Assembly (NCBI GenBank): GCA_003232015.1
Contig: QIKU01000262.1
Span: 1-11,490, forward strand
Reading direction: 5' to 3'
Source of the DNA: Gammaproteobacteria bacterium
Lineage (GTDB): Bacteria; Pseudomonadota; Gammaproteobacteria; UBA6429
DNA length: 11,490 nt
The notes under the pieces were generated by a model. That model had not been told where the DNA came from. It did no database searches and worked only from the letters and a program-made list of their open reading frames with translations. The translations under genes and the position numbers were made by a program. Positions 1 to 5,011 of the stretch are shown one piece after another. Numbering within the stretch: position 1 is the first letter of the stretch; every line of letters begins with the position of its first letter.

Positions 1-2
1 AA

Positions 3-923
3 GATTTTACCTTGGCAATGAATGGGCTTAAAACAACCAACCACCTTATTACCGAGGTTGCCAGCACCCTGGCAACCCATGCTAATGAAATTAGTATTAC
101 GGCATCGGTGATAGCCGGGCAAATGGATGAGCAAGTGAATGAGACAACTGATATTGCCGGTTTGGTAGAACGGTTACAGGGTGTGTTTTCGACAGCGGTC
201 GATGCGGCCGAAAAAACGGTGGAATTATCCACCAAGTCTGAGGATGAAGGTAATAGCGGCAAGTTGGTAATGACGCAGGCGATGAGTAGTGTTTCGGCAT
301 TGAGCGACTCGGTTACTTCAGCCGGCACGATGATCGAGCGTTTGGGTGATGAGAGTAAAGAAATCGGTGGTATTATTAGTGTTATTAAAGGCGTGGCAGA
401 ACAAACGAATTTATTGGCGTTGAATGCAGCGATTGAAGCGGCGCGTGCTGGTGAACAGGGTCGTGGTTTTGCGGTAGTGGCCGATGAAGTGCGCTCGTTG
501 GCGAGTAAAACGCAAGAGTCGGCCGGTGAAATTGAAACAATTATCGAAAAAATTATTAAGAGTGTGAAGGAAACATCCGATACGGTGAAGCAGTCGGTTG
601 GTCTGGCACAGGATTCGGACGAGTCGATAGAAGGTGTGGTTGTTTCTTATTCTGAGCTGGTTGGCTATATGTCACAAGTGAGTGGTTTGGGCAACGAGCT
701 GGCAACGGCTACCCGCCATGAACTGCACACGGCTGAGCAGGTTTTTGATAAGTTGCAGGGTATTCGGAGTATTGGTGAAACAACGCAGGGCAGCAGTGAA
801 ATGATGTCCGAGGCCAGTCGGGAGTTACAGTCATTAGGCGCGCAGTTAGAGCAGCTGGCTAAATTGAGTAGTGACAGTAGTAACAAAGCGGATGCAGAGG
901 ATGACGCAGTTGACTTGTTTTAA
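3..923 (+). CDS. Methyl-accepting chemotaxis protein, C-terminal signalling part (5' end outside window)
   Basis: This is the cytoplasmic signalling half of a chemoreceptor, which would control a CheA kinase through CheW. The frame is open to the window edge, so the sensor, membrane and HAMP parts lie upstream; the TTG at 12 is not a real start. The diagnostic hairpin tip is present: [20 protein letters not shown] followed by [20 protein letters not shown]. It is flanked by long Ala/Ser/Glu-rich helices typical of the antiparallel four-helix bundle. The protein ends in a short acidic tail, [10 protein letters not shown], with no NWETF-type CheR/CheB docking pentapeptide. A stand-alone receiver protein follows 48 bases downstream, which fits a local signalling pair, although no cheA or cheW is visible. 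Family assignment is secure; the ligand is unknown. Confidence 0.95.
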   Translation, partial: DFTLAMNGLKTTNHLITEVASTLATHANEISITASVIAGQMDEQVNETTDIAGLVERLQGVFSTAVDAAEKTVELSTKSEDEGNSGKLVMTQAMSSVSALSDSVTSAGTMIERLGDESKEIGGIISVIKGVAEQTNLLALNAAIEAARAGEQGRGFAVVADEVRSLASKTQESAGEIETIIEKIIKSVKETSDTVKQSVGLAQDSDESIEGVVVSYSELVGYMSQVSGLGNELATATRHELHTAEQVFDKLQGIRSIGETTQGSSEMMSEASRELQSLGAQLEQLAKLSSDSSNKADAEDDAVDLF

Positions 924-971
924 TCAATAAGCCAAAACGGTGTGGTTGAACTTTGTTAATGGGTGTAACCA

Positions 972-1346
972 GTGAATGGTATGAATAAATCTATGATGAT
1001 ACTTGCAGTGGATGACGAACCTTTAAATTTAATGATCATTAAAGAGTTGTTTGAAGACACTCATGAGATAACTCTGGTTAAGTCAGGCGAAGATGCGCTG
1101 GCAAAACTTGAAAAGAAGCTGCCAGACATTGTTTTGCTCGATGTGATGATGCCAGGCATTGATGGTATTGAAGTTTGCAAACGTATACGCGCTAATCCAG
1201 AAATGGATAAGGTTAAAATTATTATGGTGTCGGGCAAAGCAATGGAGTCGGACATTCACATTGGCATGGATGCCGGAGCCGACCATTATGTGAGCAAGCC
1301 CTTCGACATGATGGAGCTGGTTGATTTAGTCGAGTCCTACAGTTAA
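972..1346 (+). CDS. Single-domain response regulator (CheY-like receiver)
   Basis: A 124-residue protein made only of a phosphoacceptor receiver domain, with no output domain. All key receiver residues are visible: the acidic pair D14-D15 in AVDDEP, the phosphorylation site D57 in LLDVMMPG, S87 in the MVSGKA strand, and K109-P110 in VSKPF. Such proteins act by protein contact, as CheY does at the flagellar motor, or as phosphate relays. It follows a chemoreceptor gene in the same direction. The start is uncertain. GTG at 972 has a weak GGGTG six bases upstream; ATG at 981 or 993 would also keep the whole domain. It could serve chemotaxis or an unrelated two-component pathway; no cognate kinase is present in the window. 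Confidence 0.9.
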   Translation: MNGMNKSMMILAVDDEPLNLMIIKELFEDTHEITLVKSGEDALAKLEKKLPDIVLLDVMMPGIDGIEVCKRIRANPEMDKVKIIMVSGKAMESDIHIGMDAGADHYVSKPFDMMELVDLVESYS

Positions 1347-1362
1347 AAATAACTAACGCGAC

Positions 1363-1377
1363 TTACATCCAGGCTAC
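1363..1377 (-). repeat. Terminal fragment of a GTAGCCTGGATG-type intergenic repeat
   Basis: The plus strand reads TTACATCCAGGCTAC. This is the exact reverse complement of the first 15 bases of the left arm of the inverted repeat at 3280-3361. It lies just upstream of the toxin-antitoxin pair and faces the similar repeat at 2008-2040, giving a perfect 12-bp inverted pair (1366-1377 with 2008-2019). Confidence 0.75.
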
Positions 1378-1408
1378 AAGCTGTTATACGTGAAAATAAG
1401 TGCAAAAG

Positions 1409-1421
1409 GCACACAATGTGC
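1409..1421. promoter_or_regulatory. Palindrome upstream of the toxin gene, candidate operator
   Basis: GCACACAATGTGC has perfect 5-bp arms and a 3-base centre, and ends 12 bases before the toxin ATG. CopG/ribbon-helix-helix antitoxins usually repress their own operon by binding short palindromes near the promoter. The position therefore suits autoregulation, but binding is inference. The AT-rich TAATATTTATATAT that follows could hold a -10 element. Confidence 0.4.
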
Positions 1422-1433
1422 TAATATTTATAT

Positions 1434-1718
1434 ATGGATTATTTTGCATGGAATTTGGAAAAGAATGAAGAATTAATTAAAGAACGTGGTATATCCTTTG
1501 AGCGAGTAATACAACATATTGAAAAAGAAGGGTTTTTGGACGTAATTACGCACCCTAATACATCTAAATATCCAAATCAGCGTATGTATATTATCGAAAT
1601 TGACAATTATGCTTATTTAGTACCTTTTGTTGAAGCTGATAATGAAATCTTTCTTAAAACCATTATTCCAAGTCGCAAAGCCACACGTAAATACCTTGAG
1701 GTGAATGATGAGCGGTAA
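1434..1718 (+). CDS. BrnT-like type II toxin
   Basis: A 94-residue protein resembling the BrnT group of RelE-like ribonuclease toxins. Visible signs are the N-terminal FAWNLEKNEELIKERGISFE block (Trp-Asn, Lys-Asn, then ERGISFE), the central YPNQRMYIIEID strand, and the C-terminal FLKTIIPSRKATRKYL with its conserved Arg/Lys cluster. In known pairs the toxin cleaves RNA in the cytoplasm and is neutralised by its partner. The next gene encodes a CopG-like protein and overlaps this one by 11 bases, so the two are translationally coupled; toxin-first order is the BrnTA arrangement. No good ribosome binding site precedes the ATG. Codon use is strongly AT-rich compared with thiG or the chemoreceptor, which suggests acquisition by transfer. 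The family call is from recalled motifs; activity is not shown. Confidence 0.8.
   Translation: MDYFAWNLEKNEELIKERGISFERVIQHIEKEGFLDVITHPNTSKYPNQRMYIIEIDNYAYLVPFVEADNEIFLKTIIPSRKATRKYLEVNDER
1698..1704 (+). promoter_or_regulatory. Ribosome binding site of the antitoxin gene
   Basis: GAGGTGA lies inside the end of the toxin gene. From its GAGG core the second of two tandem ATGs (1708) is 6 bases away and the first (1705) only 3, so 1708 is preferred. It is the strongest ribosome binding site in this part of the window, which would favour antitoxin over toxin synthesis. Confidence 0.6.
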
Positions 1719-1983
1719 ATTAAATAAAGAAGAGAAGGAAATCCTTGAATCGTATGAAAACGATGAGTGGGTTTCAATTTCAAACGAGCTCGATCTTAAA
1801 AAGCATCGGTTAGCAGCTAAAAATACTTTTAAGAAAGATAAACGTGTGAATATTCGTATTTCAAAAATGGATCTTGATTTAATTCAGGAAAAAGCACTTA
1901 TAGAAGGCTTACCTTATCAAACATTAATGTCTAGTGTTTTACATAAATATGTAACGGGTCGTTTAAAAGATAAAACCGTATAA
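1708..1983 (+). CDS. CopG/ribbon-helix-helix antitoxin
   Basis: A 91-residue partner of the upstream BrnT-like toxin. The C-terminal half carries the ribbon-helix-helix pattern: a beta strand KRVNIRISKMDLDLIQEKAL, then a helix and the EGLPYQTLMSSVLHKYVTGRL segment that I recall from the CopG-type antitoxins paired with these toxins. The acidic N-terminal half (LNKEEKEILESYENDEW) probably contacts and blocks the toxin. Such proteins dimerise, bind DNA, and repress their own operon as a toxin complex. ATG 1708 is chosen over ATG 1705 because of spacing to GAGGTGA; the difference is one residue. The gene shares the AT-rich composition of the toxin. Immediately downstream, TAACTAAC is repeated from a point just upstream of the module. 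Confidence 0.82.
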   Translation: MSGKLNKEEKEILESYENDEWVSISNELDLKKHRLAAKNTFKKDKRVNIRISKMDLDLIQEKALIEGLPYQTLMSSVLHKYVTGRLKDKTV

Positions 1984-2007
1984 CTAACTTGCCTTTATCC
2001 CGCTAAC

Positions 2008-2040
2008 GTAGCCTGGATGCAACAACGTGAAATCCGGGAT
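2008..2040 (+). repeat. GTAGCCTGGATG...AATCCGGG intergenic repeat, single arm
   Basis: A single 31-bp arm of the repeat seen doubled at 3280-3361. It shares the first 12 bases and the terminal AATCCGGG, with a diverged centre (CAACAACGTGA). It sits between the antitoxin and thiS, in the opposite orientation to the fragment at 1363-1377. Repeats of this type are widespread between gammaproteobacterial genes. Confidence 0.75.
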
Positions 2041-2080
2041 GTCTGCAAGCCCTTTCGTTGTATTTAATTCCACTAAATTT

Positions 2081-2101
2081 GCAGGTCAAAGATTGACCTG
2101 C
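2081..2101 (+). promoter_or_regulatory. Hairpin in the thiS leader
   Basis: GCAGGTCA and TGACCTGC form a perfect 8-bp stem with a 5-base loop. It lies 28 bases before the thiS start and has no T-run, so it is not an ordinary terminator. A regulatory or RNA-stability role is possible; a protein-binding palindrome is an alternative. I see no TPP-riboswitch-like sequence here. Confidence 0.4.
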
Positions 2102-2107
2102 CTGCCC

Positions 2108-2129
2108 TGCCGCATTAACCTTAGCGGCA
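2108..2129 (+). promoter_or_regulatory. Hairpin over the thiS start codon
   Basis: TGCCGC and GCGGCA pair as a perfect 6-bp stem around the 10-base loop ATTAACCTTA. The last paired base is the A of the thiS ATG. No purine-rich ribosome binding site is visible before this ATG, so translation may depend on opening this structure. The role is inferred. Confidence 0.35.
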
Positions 2130-2329
2130 TGAATATTATTGTAAATGGCGATAGCCAGACTATTGATAAATCCTGCACTGCGGCTCAGCTTGTTGAGCAA
2201 ATGGGCATTACCGGTGGCCGTATCGCGATGGAAGTTAATCGCGAAATTATACCTCGTAGCACGTATGGAACGCATCAGTTTCAAGCCGATGACGTTGTCG
2301 AAATAGTGCATGCGGTGGGTGGTGGCTAA
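2129..2329 (+). CDS. thiS: Sulfur carrier protein ThiS
   Basis: A 66-residue ubiquitin-fold protein that carries sulfur as a C-terminal thiocarboxylate to ThiG for making the thiazole ring of thiamin. It begins MNIIVNGDSQ, the usual first beta strand of ThiS, and ends VEIVHAVGGG; the terminal Gly-Gly is what ThiF adenylates. The length matches the family. The frame is open 34 codons further upstream, but that part covers the intergenic repeat and hairpins and has no family resemblance, so the ATG at 2129 is chosen. It is followed 103 bases later by thiG, its direct partner. No thiF, thiE or thiO lies in the window, so the rest of the pathway is elsewhere. Confidence 0.93.
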   Translation: MNIIVNGDSQTIDKSCTAAQLVEQMGITGGRIAMEVNREIIPRSTYGTHQFQADDVVEIVHAVGGG

Positions 2330-2432
2330 TAAAATTACCGGCTGCTGCCATAGCCAGAGGCGTATCTCGCCAGCAAGCAATACAAATCGAAATCAAAACC
2401 AAAACCCATATTAGAATTCTGAAGGAAGTAAC

Positions 2433-3224
2433 ATGACAGCATTACAAGACACACCATTGATCGTTGCGGGTAAATCCTACCAGTCCCGTTTGTTGGTGGG
2501 CACGGGCAAGTATAAAGATATGGACGAAACACGAGAAGCAATCGAAACCAGTGGCGCGGAGATTGTAACGGTTGCGGTACGCCGTAGTAACATCGGGCAA
2601 AACCCGGACGAGCCAAATTTACTCGATGTGATCTCGCCGGATAAATACACTATTTTACCAAATACGGCGGGCTGCTTTACCGCCGAAGACGCTTTACGAA
2701 CTTGCCGTTTGGCACGCGAGTTACTCGACGATCATCGGCTGGTTAAACTCGAAGTATTAGGCGATGAGCAAACCTTATACCCCGATATTCCTGCAACACT
2801 GGAAGCCGCCGAAGTATTAGTAAAAGAAGGTTTTGAAGTGATGGTGTACACCAGTGACGATCCTATTATTGCCAAACGCCTGGAAGACATTGGCTGCGTA
2901 GCCGTTATGCCACTAGCCGCGCCGATAGGTTCGGGTTTAGGTATTCGTAACCCGTATAATATTTTAACCATTATTGAAAATGCCAATGTACCTATTATTG
3001 TTGATGCCGGTGTAGGTACCGCATCAGATGCTGCGATTGCGATGGAGTTAGGTTGCGACGGTGTATTGATGAACACAGCGATTGCCGCTGCAAAAAAGCC
3101 GGTACTAATGGCATCAGCGATGAACAAAGCCATTGATGCTGGCCGTGAAGCATTTTTAGCTGGGCGGATGCCGCGTAAACGTTACGCCAGTGCTTCGTCG
3201 CCGATTGATGGGTTGATTATTTAA
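2433..3224 (+). CDS. thiG: Thiazole synthase ThiG
   Basis: A 263-residue TIM-barrel enzyme that condenses deoxyxylulose phosphate, dehydroglycine and the ThiS thiocarboxylate into thiazole phosphate. Family segments run in order: [12 protein letters not shown] near residue 18, the VRRSN strand near 49, LLPNTAGC-like [16 protein letters not shown] near 74, LVKLEVLGD with the Schiff-base lysine at K105, then [33 protein letters not shown] and [14 protein letters not shown]. The C-terminus is [11 protein letters not shown]. Length is normal. The start is supported by GAAGGA at 2421-2426, six bases before the ATG. It follows its partner thiS with a 103-base spacer in which I see no gene or structured element; both are probably expressed together. 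Confidence 0.97.
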   Translation: MTALQDTPLIVAGKSYQSRLLVGTGKYKDMDETREAIETSGAEIVTVAVRRSNIGQNPDEPNLLDVISPDKYTILPNTAGCFTAEDALRTCRLARELLDDHRLVKLEVLGDEQTLYPDIPATLEAAEVLVKEGFEVMVYTSDDPIIAKRLEDIGCVAVMPLAAPIGSGLGIRNPYNILTIIENANVPIIVDAGVGTASDAAIAMELGCDGVLMNTAIAAAKKPVLMASAMNKAIDAGREAFLAGRMPRKRYASASSPIDGLII

Positions 3225-3246
3225 TCGTTTTGAGTTTAATTCCCTG

Positions 3247-3398
3247 CAGCTTGCTGCGCAGATATAAAAAGCGAAATGTGTAGCCTGGATGTAATGCAAT
3301 GGAATCCGGGGAGACTAGTGCCACACATTTCCCGGATTCCATTGCATTACATCCGGGCTACAATATTTAAGGCGTTAATACCCCGTCAGCTTGCTGCG
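3247..3398. repeat. Pair of CAGCTTGCTGCG direct repeats bracketing the inverted repeat
   Basis: The 12-mer CAGCTTGCTGCG occurs at 3247-3258 and 3387-3398, on either side of the long inverted repeat. Each copy sits in its own small hairpin; the second is CCCCG-T-CAGC paired with GCTG-CGGGG. They may be a second short repeat family, or a trace of how the element arrived. The origin is inferred. Confidence 0.5.
3280..3361. repeat. Long inverted repeat (paired GTAGCC...CCGGG arms)
   Basis: Two 31-bp arms (3280-3310 and 3331-3361) are reverse complements with one mismatch (CCT against CCC), around a 20-base centre. As RNA this forms a very stable 31-bp stem between thiG and trmB. The same arm occurs singly at 2008-2040 and as a fragment at 1363-1377, so it is a dispersed element rather than a gene-specific structure. 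It resembles REP/BIME-type or small non-autonomous inverted-repeat elements. It lacks a T-run, so it is not a standard terminator, but could slow decay of thiG mRNA. Confidence 0.88.
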
Positions 3399-3437
3399 GG
3401 GGTAGTTTATTTAAAAAAATTCTCTGGTATTAGCAAT

Positions 3438-4133
3438 ATGCAACAAAAATCCCCCCCGCTTAAAGATCACCGCATTCGTAGCTTTGTGCGCCGTCAGGGC
3501 CGTTTAACAACGGCGCAAAGCTCGGCTTTAGAAAAATACCTGCCAAAGTTTGGCTTACAGGCATCAAAGGGTGTTTTTGATTTTACCAACGAATTTAAGC
3601 GTGATGCCCCCACCCATTTAGAAATTGGCTTTGGTAATGGTCAATCGGTTGCGAATATGGCCGTTGCACATCCAGAAAATAATTACCTTGGTGTGGAAGT
3701 GCATCGCCCCGGTGTCGGCAACTTACTGCAGTTGATTCATAAGCAGGAATTAACCAATGTGCGGGTGATGACCGATGATGTTTTTGATGTTTTACAAAAC
3801 AACATTGCCGACAGCAGCCTTGCTGCGGTGTATATTTATTTCCCCGATCCATGGCATAAGCGCTGCCATGTTAAACGCCGTATTATTAATCCGTTGTTTG
3901 TCACCATGTTGGCGACTAAAATGGAGGTGGGTGGGCTATTGCATATGGCAACCGACTGGAAAGATTATGCGCAGCATATGATGAAGGTAATGGAGGATCT
4001 GTCGCAATTTGAAAATACAGCCGGAGAGGGTGCCTATTCGCCACGCCCTGAATGGCGAACCCTGACTAAATTTGAGCAGCGCGGTCATCGGTTGGGGCAT
4101 GATGTTTGGGATTTAATGTTTACTAAAATATAG
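3438..4133 (+). CDS. trmB: tRNA (guanine(46)-N7)-methyltransferase TrmB
   Basis: A 231-residue SAM-dependent enzyme that makes m7G46 in the variable loop of tRNAs. The SAM-binding segment HLEIGFGNGQSVANMA lies near residue 60, followed by the GVEVHRPG acidic strand near 85. The family signature IYFPDPWHKRCHVKRR is in the middle, ATDWKDYA follows, and the C-terminus has TKFEQRGHRLGHDVWDL, the tRNA-contacting block. Length agrees with other TrmB proteins. The frame is open 54 codons upstream to 3276, but that extension is encoded by the long inverted repeat, so the start is placed at ATG 3438, where the MQQKSPPLKDHRIRSFVRRQGR N-terminus begins. No clear ribosome binding site is seen. It lies downstream of thiG, a linkage I recall from Pseudomonas-type genomes. 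Confidence 0.96.
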   Translation: MQQKSPPLKDHRIRSFVRRQGRLTTAQSSALEKYLPKFGLQASKGVFDFTNEFKRDAPTHLEIGFGNGQSVANMAVAHPENNYLGVEVHRPGVGNLLQLIHKQELTNVRVMTDDVFDVLQNNIADSSLAAVYIYFPDPWHKRCHVKRRIINPLFVTMLATKMEVGGLLHMATDWKDYAQHMMKVMEDLSQFENTAGEGAYSPRPEWRTLTKFEQRGHRLGHDVWDLMFTKI

Positions 4134-4167
4134 TTTAGCGGGTATACAAGTTAACGGGACAATAGTG

Positions 4168-4464
4168 ATGATAAACATAATGCATTCACTTGCCATTATT
4201 ATTGGCGTGCTTGCTTACTATTTTAGTGATGTGAATAGTAGCAGTGGTTTTACAAATACTTTGCTACCGTTTATCGCGACGCTCAGTTTTATATACGGTG
4301 TTATCGTTACCGTTAACATGCTCTACACTATGCGAAATAAACCAGACATGGCCGATAAGTCTGCCGATATTTTATTTCAGAGCATGAAAGAAATGAGTAA
4401 AAAAGAGTCTGTTCAACAAGAAAGCAGTTCTGACGACTTTCCCACCGGTAGTAACAAAAAGTAG
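4168..4464 (+). CDS. Small two-helix membrane protein of unknown function
   Basis: I do not recognise this 98-residue protein. It has two hydrophobic segments, roughly residues 5-20 (HSLAIIIGVLAYYF) and 31-53 (LLPFIATLSFIYGVIVTVNML), joined by a short Ser/Asn-rich loop. A polar C-terminal tail of about 45 residues is rich in Lys, Glu and Ser (MKEMSKKESVQQESSSDDF). This predicts an inner-membrane hairpin with a soluble tail, probably cytoplasmic by the positive-inside pattern (MRNK). The start may be ATG 4168, eight bases after GGGA; GTG 4165 and ATG 4180 are alternatives. It lies 34 bases after trmB and may share its transcript. Codon pattern and the tidy membrane profile suggest a real gene; the function is unknown. 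Confidence 0.7.
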   Translation: MINIMHSLAIIIGVLAYYFSDVNSSSGFTNTLLPFIATLSFIYGVIVTVNMLYTMRNKPDMADKSADILFQSMKEMSKKESVQQESSSDDFPTGSNKK

Positions 4465-4480
4465 CCTTTCTGATTAGAAT

Positions 4481-4534
4481 TAAGTCACTACCTCACCCAT
4501 TTATGGGTTAACCCAAAATGCGGTGAGCGACTTA
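4481..4534 (+). promoter_or_regulatory. Imperfect hairpin after the small membrane protein gene
   Basis: TAAGTC pairs with GACTTA and, inside that, CTCACC with GGTGAG, separated by 5 bases on one side and 1 on the other. The 24-base loop contains the first TGGGTTAACCCA palindrome. No T-run follows, so it is not a classic terminator. It may be a leader structure or only the outer part of a protein-binding region. Confidence 0.35.
4495..4515. promoter_or_regulatory. First copy of TGGGTTAACCCA palindrome, candidate operator
   Basis: TGGGTTAACCCA (4504-4515) is a perfect 12-bp palindrome. It is preceded by ACCCAT-TT-ATGGGT (4495-4508), so three alternating ACCCA/TGGGT half-sites overlap. A second copy lies 87 bp downstream. 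Repeated perfect palindromes with a shared half-site are typical of binding sites for a dimeric regulator; which one is unknown. Confidence 0.5.
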
Positions 4535-4587
4535 AAGCTGCCACCTGCTGCGCTAACATGTTGATTCTGATTAATTTTTAAACAGGG

Positions 4588-4605
4588 TAATGGGTTAACC
4601 CATTA
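4588..4605. promoter_or_regulatory. Second copy of the palindrome, before the small ORF
   Basis: TAATGGGTTAACCCATTA is a perfect 18-bp palindrome containing the same 12-bp core as 4504-4515. It lies 53 bases before the ATG of the 47-residue ORF. AT-rich TATAAG and TATATG hexamers just after it could be -10 elements, with TTAACC in the palindrome as a poor -35. The site would then overlap the promoter and suit repression. Confidence 0.5.
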
Positions 4606-4647
4606 ATAATTATAAGTATATGTTTTTGTTAAGTATTTTATGTTGAT

Positions 4648-4654
4648 AGGTGAG
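4648..4654 (+). promoter_or_regulatory. Ribosome binding site of the small ORF
   Basis: AGGTGAG lies four T bases before ATG 4659. It is among the best Shine-Dalgarno matches in a window where many real genes have weak ones, and is the main reason for treating the small ORF as translated. Confidence 0.55.
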
Positions 4655-4658
4655 TTTT

Positions 4659-4802
4659 ATGGTAAAGTTACAGCTAGTAAATGTATTTATTTCTATTCTT
4701 GAAAGCTTAAAAAGAGGAATAGAAAGCAGTTTTAAATGGGGTATGGCCTATGCGAAACGGTACCATTGGGTTTATCCAGTTTCATGTGTATCTGGATTGT
4801 AG
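4659..4802 (+). CDS. Candidate 47-residue small protein, unknown function
   Basis: I do not recognise this short ORF, and it may not be real. The product starts MVKLQLVNVFISILESLKRG and ends AKRYHWVYPVSCVSGL. The first 17 residues are hydrophobic or amphipathic. The middle is basic (Lys, Arg, His outnumber Glu), and there are five Tyr/Trp residues and one Cys near the end. Support comes from a good AGGTGAG ribosome binding site four bases upstream, a palindrome 53 bases upstream, and a strong terminator 70 bases downstream, which together frame a compact transcription unit. It could be a small membrane-associated protein, a secreted peptide or a type I toxin-like peptide. Alternatively the unit is a noncoding RNA and the ORF is chance. 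Confidence 0.45.
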   Translation: MVKLQLVNVFISILESLKRGIESSFKWGMAYAKRYHWVYPVSCVSGL

Positions 4803-4872
4803 GACTTGGGGTAATGGTGCGCTGTTAAGCAAATATAAGAAAAATAGTTAAAAGTAGTATTAGTGCTCAACT

Positions 4873-4904
4873 AGCGTCCGGGTTCCCCGAGACGCTTTTT
4901 TTTT
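4873..4904 (+). terminator. Strong rho-independent terminator
   Basis: AGCGTC pairs with GACGCT and CGGG with CCCG across a single bulged A, leaving a TTC loop; nine T bases follow directly (4896-4904). It ends a plus-strand transcript, most probably the one covering the small ORF. Read on the minus strand it has no U-tract, so it does not serve mak. Confidence 0.88.
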
Positions 4905-4905
4905 A

Positions 4906-4983
4906 GTGCCAGTTTTCTCTCTTTACTGGCACTTATGATTTTTTTAGTGGTGCCAGTTTTCTCTCTTTACAGGCACTTATGAT
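4906..4983. repeat. Two 34-bp direct repeats that form hairpins
   Basis: Copies at 4906-4939 and 4950-4983 differ at one base and are separated by 10 bases. Copy 1 folds as AGTGCCAG with CTGGCACT (4905-4912 and 4926-4933), followed by TATGA and a run of T, so it may act as a back-up plus-strand terminator. In copy 2 one change weakens the stem. A partial third CAGTGCC follows at 4990. The repeats occupy the space between the converging units. Confidence 0.85.
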
Positions 4984-5011
4984 ATTTATCAGTGCCCGTT
5001 GTTTTCTGAGC

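Noticed and set aside
665..886. Minus-strand ORF inside the chemoreceptor gene
   Set aside because: It is a shadow of the conserved chemoreceptor frame, with no independent support.
1981..2007. Integron attC site behind the toxin-antitoxin pair
   Set aside because: TAACTAAC and CGCTAAC look slightly like attC core ends, but no matching GTTRRRY/RYYYAAC pair enclosing a palindrome was found.
2027..2128. A 34-codon N-terminal extension of ThiS
   Set aside because: It starts inside the intergenic repeat and runs through two hairpins; ThiS proteins begin at the MNIIVNG-type strand at 2129.
1984..2432. TPP riboswitch ahead of thiS or thiG
   Set aside because: I looked for the conserved CUGAGA and ACCUGAU-type blocks of the THI element in the right order and did not see them.
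3276..3437. A 54-codon N-terminal extension of TrmB in frame
   Set aside because: The extension is encoded by the long inverted repeat and its surroundings and has no TrmB resemblance; ATG 3438 gives the family's normal length.
4906..4983. CRISPR-like repeats
   Set aside because: There are only two full copies separated by 10 bases, and the repeat itself is a hairpin with a T-rich tail; no array, spacers of regular length, or cas genes.
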